Shown: one piece after another, positions 26,669-35,502 of the stretch
How the letters are laid out: each line of letters opens with the position of its first letter
Position numbering within the stretch: the stretch's first letter is position 1
Origin: Pseudoalteromonas rubra
GTDB lineage: Bacteria > Pseudomonadota > Gammaproteobacteria > Enterobacterales > Alteromonadaceae
Reading direction: 5' to 3'
Assembly (NCBI RefSeq): GCF_005886805.2
Contig: NZ_CP045430.1
Coordinates: 1-64,000, forward strand
DNA length: 64,000 bases
The notes under the pieces: model-generated
What the model was told of the DNA's origin: nothing
The model's input: only the letters and a program-made list of their open reading frames with translations
The model's database searches: none
Translations under genes and position numbers: made by a program

Positions 26669-27886
26669 TTAATAAACGTGGTCGCGATACATGTCAGCCC
26701 AGGTAACAGCAGATGCATGAAACTCTGGTAAGCTTTCATCTTCCATATTTAGCATCGCACAGGCTTCCTGTAATGCCCACCAGCTGCCGCTTTCATAAGC
26801 CCTGACTACATTTAAGATATAATACAAAGTGTTTGATTTACCCAGCAGCGCATCATGGATCATCTCTGGAAAAGGTAATCGGCCAACTAACAGCTCCATT
26901 GGCTTATCCAAAATAGCATCCAGTAAGGAGAACAACCCGGCCAGAAAGCTCATACCGGCTATGCCCGGCGCAATTTGCTGTGCGATGAGCTCACAAAAAC
27001 GTGAACGAACGATGCTGAGACGAGTTAGCTCGGTTGGTTTATTCGTTGCTACATGAGCTGTCATAATCAGGTTCACAAACTTGAGTACACGTTCATTCCC
27101 CAGATACACCAAAGCCTGCTTGAGAGATTCAATGCGGCTCTTTATTGGAAAAACCCCTGAGTTGATCAACCGCAACAACTTGTAAGCCAGGGCCGTGTCC
27201 TGGGCAAACAGCTCCGAAATCCGCCCCAGATTCATATGTGGCTTCAATACCTCTGCGTAGATCAACATGACTATAGCATAGTTTATTTCAATGTCTTGTT
27301 GAGAAATCATCGTGGGCTTTGCAAAGAAATAACCCTGGAAAAAGGTGAAACCCATCTTTTTCGCCTCGACGAACTCTTCTTCGGTCTCTACTTTTTCAGC
27401 CAATAATTTAAGGTTTTTGCGTGTTTTCAATTGCTCAACGAGCGGGCCGATTGTATCGAGTGGGCTTTCAACCAAATCAAACTTGATGAGGCGGACCAGC
27501 TTAAGAAAGGGCTCCCAGTCTTTAGAGTAGGTGAAATCATCCAATGCCAATCGGTAATTATTGTGAAACAGCGACCTGACTCGTTCGTAATTGTCTTTTG
27601 TCGGGGGGATCGTCTCCAACAACTCCAGGATCACATCACTGCTGGGCAGAAAATGCGCGAGCTCCTGATTAAGCGACTCTTCTCCGATATTGATAAGTGC
27701 CTTTTTACCAGAAGTCAGATATCGAGTGCCCAGATTGAGCTGGTTGTCCATGATGAGCCGCGCTGTCGCGGCATCGTCAGCAATGTTGGGGAAGCAATTT
27801 TGTTTACCATCTCGAAACAGCAATTCATACGCAACCACCTGTTTCTTCCTGTTAAAGATGGCCTGCCTTGCCACAAACACTTTCAA
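26669..27886 (-). CDS. EAL-HDOD signalling protein (YuxH-type)
   Basis: A 405-residue cytoplasmic protein. The N-terminal EAL-type domain spans about 1-190 with ELL replacing the EAL signature (YELLFRDG, Glu21). The Asn of INIGEES, Glu of ILELLE, LALDDFTYS, the Lys of LIKFDLVE, the Glu of AEKVE and the Gln of FQGYFFAKP are all present, so cyclic-di-GMP hydrolysis cannot be excluded. The HDOD domain (about 200-385) begins near MISQQDIEINYAI and has LAYKLLRLINSGVF. The start is TTG at 27886 with GGGAG seven bases upstream. It is the first gene of a three-gene unit with DUF418 and a periplasmic binding protein. Confidence 0.87.
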   Translation of the reverse strand: MKVFVARQAIFNRKKQVVAYELLFRDGKQNCFPNIADDAATARLIMDNQLNLGTRYLTSGKKALINIGEESLNQELAHFLPSSDVILELLETIPPTKDNYERVRSLFHNNYRLALDDFTYSKDWEPFLKLVRLIKFDLVESPLDTIGPLVEQLKTRKNLKLLAEKVETEEEFVEAKKMGFTFFQGYFFAKPTMISQQDIEINYAIVMLIYAEVLKPHMNLGRISELFAQDTALAYKLLRLINSGVFPIKSRIESLKQALVYLGNERVLKFVNLIMTAHVATNKPTELTRLSIVRSRFCELIAQQIAPGIAGMSFLAGLFSLLDAILDKPMELLVGRLPFPEMIHDALLGKSNTLYYILNVVRAYESGSWWALQEACAMLNMEDESLPEFHASAVTWADMYRDHVY

Positions 27887-28043
27887 ATCACTGCTCCCAG
27901 CTATCTACTGCTCAATTAATAGCACTTTTGTTTTATTAGTTTGTCTTAATGGGGAATATTTTAACCCCATTTCATTAGAAAAAAAATCAAACTAAAACAT
28001 TAATGTATTAGAATAGTCGATAGCAGAGCGAGCAGGCAAACGC

Positions 28044-29585
28044 CTACTCATACAATTTTTCGATATATTGGCTAGCAATGTTATCCCAACTAAAACGTTG
28101 TGCCCTCGCATTGTCCTTAATATCAAGGTACTTTTGCGGTTCATGCCTGTGTATGTCGAGCGCCTGCTTTAAGCCTTCAAGTAAGTGCTCTGCCTGCTCA
28201 GACAGGTTACGTCCACCAAACAGAAAGCCTGTTTCTTCATGTGCAATGGTGTCTTTTAGCCCACCAACCTGATGAGCAAGACAAGGCTGCCCGGCACGCA
28301 TAGCCAACATTTGACTGATCCCGCAGGGTTCAAACGAACTAGGCATCAGGAACAAGTCACCAAGGTCATACAGATGATCACCCAATGCTTGTCCATATCC
28401 TTGTAAATACATAACATTACTGTGACGGGCCATGACCTGAGTAAACAGATACTCAAGATGCGGATCGCCTGAACCCAGAATAACCAATACACCGCCGTAA
28501 TCATTTATCAAGGATGCCACCTTATCCAGGATCAGTTGACCCTCTTTTGGTTGTCTGAGCAAAAGCGCCTTCTGATCCGTTAAACGTCCAACACTGGTGA
28601 CCAATGGGCGACGAAATTGACCGTGTTGACGCCACTGAATGACACGCTGGTGAGCAATGTAATGAGCAGGCATTAGTTCTGATCGCTTGGACATCCATAC
28701 AAGCAGAGCCTGCTCCGCCAAATCACAGTAGTGGCTCAGCGAGATTTCTGCGCCCTGTTCAGTATCCTGAGAATAAATACACCCATTGAGAATGCCAGCC
28801 AGCCGACCTGCTCTGTCAGCAGCTTGCATATCATGCTCCAACCCTTCTCCCCCAAAGAAGCCACTTTCGTGATCGCTGCTTAGCTGTACTTCCTGACAAT
28901 AGGTTGGTGAGACCAAATGTACTTTATCTACCAGGTTTATTGCGGCGCGCATAGGATTAAAACAATGGGGGTAGATGTGATCACATATCCGACTACCATC
29001 ATAGCTCAGAGTTGGAAACCAGGATTCCAGACTGGAGTCATCATGCTTAAATGGCCGGATCCCCTGCAAAGCGAGATTATGCACCGTATAGACAGTTTTG
29101 ATCTGTTTTAAATTCACAAAACGAGGGCTAAACGTTTTCAGGACTGCCACCACAGCGGCATGCCAATCGTGTAGATGCAGCACATCAACCGGCCCTATCA
29201 TCTCATGCTCAAGCAGCTCGCTGACTGCGGCACAGAATAGTGCAAACTTATTGGCATCAGTTGCAAATGGCTGATCGCCATCATTACAATAAATGGCTCC
29301 ACCATGCTGTGAGAACAACGAATGTGACACAACATATTGCTCCACGCCTGAGTCACTTGCGACCCGCCAGAGTGTCGCGGTTTCTAAATGCTGTTTAAAA
29401 GGTACTGCAATATCTGCAACAAACTCCCGATTGAGTTCGAACTGGCCATAATCTGGCACGATAACAGAACAGCGAATTTGCTGCTCTGCCAATGCATAAG
29501 GAATGTCACGGATCACATCCGCAACACCCCCAACTTTACAACTCGGCAAGCGGTCATTTTCCGCTGCCACCATAACTACATGCAT
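28044..29585 (-). CDS. glgA: Glycogen synthase (ADP-glucose type)
   Basis: A 513-residue GT5 glycosyltransferase that extends alpha-1,4-glucan from ADP-glucose. The N-terminal KVGGVADVIRDIP is the ADP-glucose loop (KxGG). The second Rossmann domain shows SVGRLTDQKALLL and the acceptor-side motif PSSFEPCGISQMLAMRAGQPC. It is somewhat longer than E. coli GlgA (477), apparently by loops. It is the last gene of the glycogen operon, 10 bp after glgC. No strong terminator was seen in the 157 bp to the next gene. Confidence 0.92.
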   Translation of the reverse strand: MHVVMVAAENDRLPSCKVGGVADVIRDIPYALAEQQIRCSVIVPDYGQFELNREFVADIAVPFKQHLETATLWRVASDSGVEQYVVSHSLFSQHGGAIYCNDGDQPFATDANKFALFCAAVSELLEHEMIGPVDVLHLHDWHAAVVAVLKTFSPRFVNLKQIKTVYTVHNLALQGIRPFKHDDSSLESWFPTLSYDGSRICDHIYPHCFNPMRAAINLVDKVHLVSPTYCQEVQLSSDHESGFFGGEGLEHDMQAADRAGRLAGILNGCIYSQDTEQGAEISLSHYCDLAEQALLVWMSKRSELMPAHYIAHQRVIQWRQHGQFRRPLVTSVGRLTDQKALLLRQPKEGQLILDKVASLINDYGGVLVILGSGDPHLEYLFTQVMARHSNVMYLQGYGQALGDHLYDLGDLFLMPSSFEPCGISQMLAMRAGQPCLAHQVGGLKDTIAHEETGFLFGGRNLSEQAEHLLEGLKQALDIHRHEPQKYLDIKDNARAQRFSWDNIASQYIEKLYE

Positions 29586-29595
29586 GATTGTCCTT

Positions 29596-30894
29596 TTACG
29601 CCGTTTCCTGGTTCTGACCTGCCAACAGCTGTTGCTTTTCTAGTGCAACAAGCATATCACGGGTCACCAGCACTATGCCGTTTTTAGAGACTCTGAAGCC
29701 ATTTCTTTTATCTTGCTCCTGATCATAACCAATCTCCATGCCTTCCGGTATGTGACAGCTGCGATCAATAATGGCATTTTTGATACGACAATGTCGCTCA
29801 ATCACCACACCTGGCAGAACCACTGCGCCTTCTATTTCACAATACGAATGTACATGAACATTTGAAAACAATAGAGATTTTCGTACTCTGGATCCAGAAA
29901 TAATACAGCCGCCAGATACCGTTGAATCCACAGCCATACCACGCCTTTCATCGTCATCAAAAATAAACTTCGCCGGTGGTAACTGCTCCTGATACGTCCA
30001 AATTGGCCAGCTCGGGTCATACAAATCAAGCTGTGGTTGCGGAGATACCAGCTCCATATTCGCTTCCCAGAACGAATCTAGTGTGCCCACGTCACGCCAG
30101 TAAGGTTGACCCGGGTGGCTGGGATCACGAAATGGAAATGCAAATACATTATGCTCTTCGATAATGGCCGGAATGATATCATGACCAAAATCTCTGCCTG
30201 AACCTTCGCGCTCCGCGTCTTTCTTTAGCTGCTCAAACAGAAACTCCGTGTTGAACACGTAATTGCCCATTGAAGCTAAACAGACGCCAGGTTTGCCCGG
30301 GATCTCACTTGGCGAAGCCGGCTTTTCATCAAAACGTCGGACTCGCTTGTTCTCATCAACTGTCATCACTCCAAAGGTATTGGCAGCATCCTCACACGGT
30401 ACTTCTAGGCAACATACGGTCATATCGGCACCGGTTTCGACATGCTTTGCCAACAAAGCACCGTAATCCATTCTATAAACATGGTCGCCTGATAAAATCA
30501 TCACATATTTAGGCAGCTCGTGACGAATAATGTCCATATTCTGGAATACGGCATCCGCCGTACCGCAGTACCACTCGTCACCATAACGCTGAGACGCCGG
30601 TAAAATCTCAACTGACTCTCCCAGCTCTTTCTTAAAGTGACCCCAAGCGCGGTTGACATGGCGGATCAAAGAGTGCGATTTATACTGTGTCGCTATGCCA
30701 ACCCGGCGGATCCCCGAGTTAATGCAATTTGATAACGGAAAGTCTATTATTCTGTGTTTGCCTCCAAAATACACCGCGGGCTTTGCTCTCCAGTCGGTCA
30801 GCTCATGCAGCCTACTACCACGACCACCAGCCAGGATCAATGCATAAGTTTCTCTGGTCAGGTTACTAATATAACGGTTTGCATAACTGGGCAT
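29596..30894 (-). CDS. glgC: Glucose-1-phosphate adenylyltransferase
   Basis: A 432-residue enzyme making ADP-glucose, the committed step of bacterial glycogen synthesis. [16 protein letters not shown] is the nucleotide loop. [29 protein letters not shown] and the C-terminal left-handed beta-helix ([16 protein letters not shown] onward) follow. The N-terminal [17 protein letters not shown] corresponds to the allosteric region. GGAG lies eight bases before ATG at 30894. It sits 32 bp after glgP. Confidence 0.95.
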   Translation of the reverse strand: MPSYANRYISNLTRETYALILAGGRGSRLHELTDWRAKPAVYFGGKHRIIDFPLSNCINSGIRRVGIATQYKSHSLIRHVNRAWGHFKKELGESVEILPASQRYGDEWYCGTADAVFQNMDIIRHELPKYVMILSGDHVYRMDYGALLAKHVETGADMTVCCLEVPCEDAANTFGVMTVDENKRVRRFDEKPASPSEIPGKPGVCLASMGNYVFNTEFLFEQLKKDAEREGSGRDFGHDIIPAIIEEHNVFAFPFRDPSHPGQPYWRDVGTLDSFWEANMELVSPQPQLDLYDPSWPIWTYQEQLPPAKFIFDDDERRGMAVDSTVSGGCIISGSRVRKSLLFSNVHVHSYCEIEGAVVLPGVVIERHCRIKNAIIDRSCHIPEGMEIGYDQEQDKRNGFRVSKNGIVLVTRDMLVALEKQQLLAGQNQETA

Positions 30895-30926
30895 TCATTA
30901 TCTCCATTAAAAAGTCTATCTACGAT

Positions 30927-33410
30927 CTACTGCATTGGGGTTAAGCGCCAAATATCGTCACAATATTGTTGAATAGTGCGATCGCTAGAAAAACTGCCAC
31001 TAGCGGCCGTGTTAAGTATGCTCATTCTCAGCCACTGCGACTGGTCCTGATAGGTTTCTGCGGCACGTTGTTGTGCATCCAAGTAGCTGTCAAAGTCGTG
31101 TGCAACCAACCAGGGATCGTGAGGGCTGCGGATCGCGGCAATGATGTCGTTGAAAATGCCGGGTTCAAATAAGTTGAAATGGCCACTTTCCAACAGCGCC
31201 ATAGTATTACTTAGTGCCTGACTGGATTGAATGATGGCATTTGGGTCATAGTGCTGGCGCACTTCCTCTGCTTGTTGTGCGGTAGCACCAAACAAGAAAA
31301 AGTTATCTGCCCCCACCTGTTCTCTAATTTCAATATTTGCGCCATCCAGGGTGCCAATGGTGAGTGCACCATTCATCATAAACTTCATGTTCCCGGTGCC
31401 AGATGCTTCTTTGCCCGCCGTTGAAATTTGCTGTGACAAGTCCGTCGCGGCGCAAATCGTTTCCATGGCCGTTACATTATAATTTGGGAAAAATGCGACT
31501 CGAAGAAGTGATTTGGCCTTCGCATCTTTATTAACGACATTCGCAACATTATTAATTAGCTTAATTACCAACTTAGCCATTGCATAGCCAGGTGCAGCCT
31601 TACCACCAAACAACACGCAGCGGGGCACCATGCCTTGAGTATCGCCACGACGAATGCGGTCATATAAGGAAATCACATGCAGAATATTCAGCAGTTGGCG
31701 TTTGTACTCATGAATGCGCTTAACCTGCACATCGAACATCATGCTGGCGTCAAATTCCACATCGCAACGTTCCTGCACCAACTTAGCAAGTTTTGCCTTA
31801 TTACTTTGTTTAACCGATTGCCACTGACTCTGGAACGCTTTGTTATCGTAGTAACGACGCAATGACTTGATTTCAGCGTAGTCCGCCTGCCATTGTTCAC
31901 CAATCTTGCTGGTAATTAATTCAGCCAACGCTGGGTTACAGTAAGCAAGCCAACGTCTGGGCGTTACACCGTTCGTTTTGTTATTAAATTTTGCAGGCCA
32001 GAGCTGATAAAAATCGTGAAATAAACCAGATTTAAGTAGCTCTGTGTGCAATGCAGCAACACCATTTACTGAAAAGCTTCCTACTATTGCCAGATAAGCC
32101 ATGCGGATCTGCGGGTGATCACCTTCTTCTATAAGTGACAACGCACGCTGCTTTTCCATATCTCCAGGCCACATCAGTGCCACTTCCGATAAAAAGCGCG
32201 CATTTATCTCGTAAATAATCTCCAGCAGGCGGGGTAACAGACGAGCAAACAAGGACACAGACCACTTTTCTAATGCCTCCGGCAACAGAGTGTGGTTAGT
32301 ATAGGCCATGGTTGAATTGGTGATTGACCATGCCTGCTCCCATTCGAGTTCATACTCATCAATCAGGAGCCTCATCAGCTCTGCGACTGCAATACTCGGA
32401 TGGGTATCATTAAGCTGGAACACATGTAAGTCGGAAAATTCACTAAAATCAGTGCCGTGTTGCTCAACCCACTGATGCAAGATATCCTGTAAACTGGCAC
32501 TCGACAGGAAATACTGCTGTCTAAGTCTCAGCTCTTTCCCATTTTCACTGCTGTCGTTCGGGTACAGCACCATAGTGATCTGCTCGGCGAGGTTTTTCTT
32601 GGCAACCGCCTCGGAATAACTCCCGGCATTGAATTCCTTTAAGTTAAATTCATCCGTCGCTTCCGATTTCCATAGTCGTAAGGTGTTCACAACTCCATTT
32701 CGATATCCCGGAATAGGCACGTCATAAGGTACCGCCAGAACATCCTGAGTATTCACCCACATACGATGAGTACGACCCTGTTTATCCTGGTGTGCCTCAA
32801 CGTGACCAAAAAACTTGATCACTCTGGCTTGCTCTGGTGCTGGCATTTCCCAAGGGTGGCCTTCACGTAACCAATTGTCTGGCTGCTCCATCTGAAACCC
32901 CTGCTCCATTGATTGGTTGAACATACCGTACTCATAACGGATCCCATAACCAATAACGGGGAGAGCCAGCGTCGCGCAACTATCCAAAAAACACGCGGCA
33001 AGACGACCCAGGCCACCATTACCCAGCCCGGCATCATGCTCTGCCTGCTCAACATATTCAAATTCGGTGCAATATTCTTTTAGCGCTTCGCGCGTTTGTT
33101 TCTCCAGATCCAGACTCAACACCGCGTTACCTAACGCTCTGCCCATCAAAAATTCCAATGACAAGTACGCTGCACGTTTACACTGGTTGTCGGCAAGGTA
33201 TTGGTTAGTTGCTCTGCATCTTGCTACCAGCCTATCTCTGACTGTCAGCGCTAACGCCTGAAACAAATAATGTTTTGAATCTCCAACTTTGTCACGTCCC
33301 AGGGTATAGTAAAAATGCCGCATCAAATCATCAGCCAGCGTGCTTTCATCCAGTTTTGGGGCTTCCTGCCAATGCTTTACGACACACACATTTGACGTTT
33401 TCTTAGTCAT
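30927..33410 (-). CDS. glgP: Glycogen phosphorylase
   Basis: A GT35 phosphorylase of about 827 residues releasing glucose-1-phosphate from glycogen or maltodextrin. The pyridoxal-phosphate lysine lies in EASGTGNMKFMMNGALTIGT; LGNGGLGRLAACFLDS and NGVTPRRWL are also typical. The frame is open to 33458, but ATG at 33410 (MTKKTSNVCVV) has GAGG nine bases upstream and is the better start. It overlaps the end of glgX by eight bases. It could equally be called maltodextrin phosphorylase; the glycogen context favours GlgP. Confidence 0.93.
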   Translation of the reverse strand: MTKKTSNVCVVKHWQEAPKLDESTLADDLMRHFYYTLGRDKVGDSKHYLFQALALTVRDRLVARCRATNQYLADNQCKRAAYLSLEFLMGRALGNAVLSLDLEKQTREALKEYCTEFEYVEQAEHDAGLGNGGLGRLAACFLDSCATLALPVIGYGIRYEYGMFNQSMEQGFQMEQPDNWLREGHPWEMPAPEQARVIKFFGHVEAHQDKQGRTHRMWVNTQDVLAVPYDVPIPGYRNGVVNTLRLWKSEATDEFNLKEFNAGSYSEAVAKKNLAEQITMVLYPNDSSENGKELRLRQQYFLSSASLQDILHQWVEQHGTDFSEFSDLHVFQLNDTHPSIAVAELMRLLIDEYELEWEQAWSITNSTMAYTNHTLLPEALEKWSVSLFARLLPRLLEIIYEINARFLSEVALMWPGDMEKQRALSLIEEGDHPQIRMAYLAIVGSFSVNGVAALHTELLKSGLFHDFYQLWPAKFNNKTNGVTPRRWLAYCNPALAELITSKIGEQWQADYAEIKSLRRYYDNKAFQSQWQSVKQSNKAKLAKLVQERCDVEFDASMMFDVQVKRIHEYKRQLLNILHVISLYDRIRRGDTQGMVPRCVLFGGKAAPGYAMAKLVIKLINNVANVVNKDAKAKSLLRVAFFPNYNVTAMETICAATDLSQQISTAGKEASGTGNMKFMMNGALTIGTLDGANIEIREQVGADNFFLFGATAQQAEEVRQHYDPNAIIQSSQALSNTMALLESGHFNLFEPGIFNDIIAAIRSPHDPWLVAHDFDSYLDAQQRAAETYQDQSQWLRMSILNTAASGSFSSDRTIQQYCDDIWRLTPMQ

Positions 33411-35502
33411 TCTTGAGATCCTCATTATGAGATTGATATACCCAGGCACTGTGTGCACTCAGGGATTGAGTCTGTTGACTTTTTTCAATGCTTTCCGTAG
33501 GGTGTGCAGAGCTAAGTGACAGCTGCCAGGCAACACCTGGAATCGCCGGTAATTTCGCCTCCACATCGTCACTGCCGGCATGTAATATCACCAGTAAATT
33601 TTGCTTTCTGAGCGTATCCGTCAACATATAGATCAGCGTTTTATTATTGCTGTCATGCCAATCCCCTTCCGACATTGGACGTGCCTCTTTGTTGAACCAG
33701 CTAATGTTGAATCTTTCATCTTGTGTATGGATATAAAACGGGTGATGAAATATCGCGTAATGACATCTGATTTCCTGAAGCTGAGCTATCAAGGCACACA
33801 AAGCGCTTTCTTGATCATCATCCCATTCTTTCTTTATGCGTCGATTCTGAGTTAAGCGCTCCGTGATACTTCGCGGCCAACTCAACCAGTTGATGTCATT
33901 GTCCTGACAATATGCGTTGTTATTGCCTTGCTGAGAATGGGCGATCTCCGAGCCCGCGGCTAACATCGGTACACCTTTTGACATCATGAGCGTAATTAGA
34001 GCACTTTTTTGAATTTGATGTCTCAGTGCCAATATGTGTGCTTGTTCCGTCTGGCCCTCTATTCCGCAATTAAACGAGATATTCTCACTGTGACCATCAC
34101 GGTTCTCCTCACCATTAGCAAAGTTGTGCTTTTGTTCATAACTCACCCAATCAGCGAGCGTAAACCCGTCATGGCTGGTAATAAAATTAACAGAATTAAG
34201 CGGCCCACGTTGGTTATGTTCAAACAGCTCATGAGAGCCATGCACACGTTTAGCTAGTTCGGACAGAGTACCAGCATCTCCGCGCCAGAACCGTCTCACA
34301 GTGTCCCGATATTTATCATTCCACTCACGCCACGGAGAAGGAAAACCGCCTAACTGATAGCCGCCCGGGCCAACATCCCAGGGTTCAGCAATTAACTTAA
34401 CTTTACTCAGCACAGGATCCTGTGCGACCGCCTGCAAGAAGCTATGCTGCGAATTAAAGCCGTGCTCAGTGCGAGCCAATATCGTTGCCAAGTCAAATCT
34501 AAATCCATCAACCCCCATATATTCAACCCAGTACCTTAAGCTATCCATAACCAGCTTTAGCGTAAAAGGATCATCGATGTTAAGGGTATTTCCACAACCG
34601 GTATCGTTGATATAATGGGCCTGCTCTCCCAACATACGATAATACCCGGTGTTATTTAGTCCTTTGAGTGATAAGGTTGGTCCGTCTAGCCCGCCTTCTG
34701 CTGTGTGGTTGTATACAACGTCCAGGATCACCTCAATGCCTGCAAGGTGAAACTCGCGAACCATTTGCTGAAACTCGCTGATCTGTCCTTCTACCAAAAA
34801 CGCTTTATGAGGCACAAAAAAGCTTAAAGAGTTGTAGCCCCAGTAGTTCTTCAGCCCCTTAGTCGTTAAAAACTGCTCAGAGATAAAGGCGTGACATGGC
34901 AGCAGTTCCACCGTCGTGACCCCCAGACTGGCAAGGTGAGCAATAAAGTTACTGTGACTTAAGCCAAGGAACTTGCCACGCAAAGGCTTAGGCACAAACT
35001 CACAATGCTTGGTTGCTCCGCGTACATGACATTCATAGATAAGGGTTTTTGACCAGGGTATATTTGGTCTTTGACCATCGTATCGGGCAATGTCTGTGAC
35101 ACTGGATTTTGGCATATCTACCGCATTGTCACTTTCGTTAAGGGTGCCAACGGGCAAATGACAAAAGTGGCGCTCACTCCAGGTAAACTCCCCCTGAAAA
35201 TCTTTGCAATATGGGTCTAACAATAATTTATGTTGATTAAACAGCTGGCCCTTTTCAGGCACATAAGCACCATCTGCACGATAGCCATATAATGTTCCCG
35301 CACGCAGCGGAGAAACAAATACAGACCAAAGCCCCCCCTCATGACGATACATAGTGACCTTAGCAATTTCACTATGGCCACTTTGATCAAACAGGCAAAG
35401 TTGCATCTGGGCAGCCGCCGGTGCATACACCGCAAAGTTGACCCCTTGTTCATGCAAAGTACTACCTAATGGTGAGGGTTGGCCCCTGTGCGACGTTAAC
35501 AT
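33403..35502 (-). CDS. glgX: Glycogen debranching enzyme
   Basis: A 699-residue GH13 isoamylase-type enzyme that removes short side chains left by phosphorylase. An N-terminal CBM48 (GSTLHEQGVNFAVYAPAA) leads into the (beta/alpha)8 barrel with VDGFRFDLATILAR (nucleophile Asp), KLIAEPWDVG (acid/base Glu) and FITSHDGFTL (third Asp). Length fits GlgX (about 660-720). It overlaps glgB by seven bases upstream and glgP by eight downstream, so translation is likely coupled. Confidence 0.94.
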   Translation of the reverse strand: MLTSHRGQPSPLGSTLHEQGVNFAVYAPAAAQMQLCLFDQSGHSEIAKVTMYRHEGGLWSVFVSPLRAGTLYGYRADGAYVPEKGQLFNQHKLLLDPYCKDFQGEFTWSERHFCHLPVGTLNESDNAVDMPKSSVTDIARYDGQRPNIPWSKTLIYECHVRGATKHCEFVPKPLRGKFLGLSHSNFIAHLASLGVTTVELLPCHAFISEQFLTTKGLKNYWGYNSLSFFVPHKAFLVEGQISEFQQMVREFHLAGIEVILDVVYNHTAEGGLDGPTLSLKGLNNTGYYRMLGEQAHYINDTGCGNTLNIDDPFTLKLVMDSLRYWVEYMGVDGFRFDLATILARTEHGFNSQHSFLQAVAQDPVLSKVKLIAEPWDVGPGGYQLGGFPSPWREWNDKYRDTVRRFWRGDAGTLSELAKRVHGSHELFEHNQRGPLNSVNFITSHDGFTLADWVSYEQKHNFANGEENRDGHSENISFNCGIEGQTEQAHILALRHQIQKSALITLMMSKGVPMLAAGSEIAHSQQGNNNAYCQDNDINWLSWPRSITERLTQNRRIKKEWDDDQESALCALIAQLQEIRCHYAIFHHPFYIHTQDERFNISWFNKEARPMSEGDWHDSNNKTLIYMLTDTLRKQNLLVILHAGSDDVEAKLPAIPGVAWQLSLSSAHPTESIEKSQQTQSLSAHSAWVYQSHNEDLKND

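Noticed and set aside
26668..26739. Longer DUF418 start at 26739
   Set aside because: The extra 24 residues overlap the EAL-HDOD gene and do not resemble the family N-terminus; GTG at 26667 fits better.
27431..27919. 162-codon plus-strand frame inside the EAL-HDOD gene
   Set aside because: It is antisense to the EAL domain, whose conserved residues explain the sequence.
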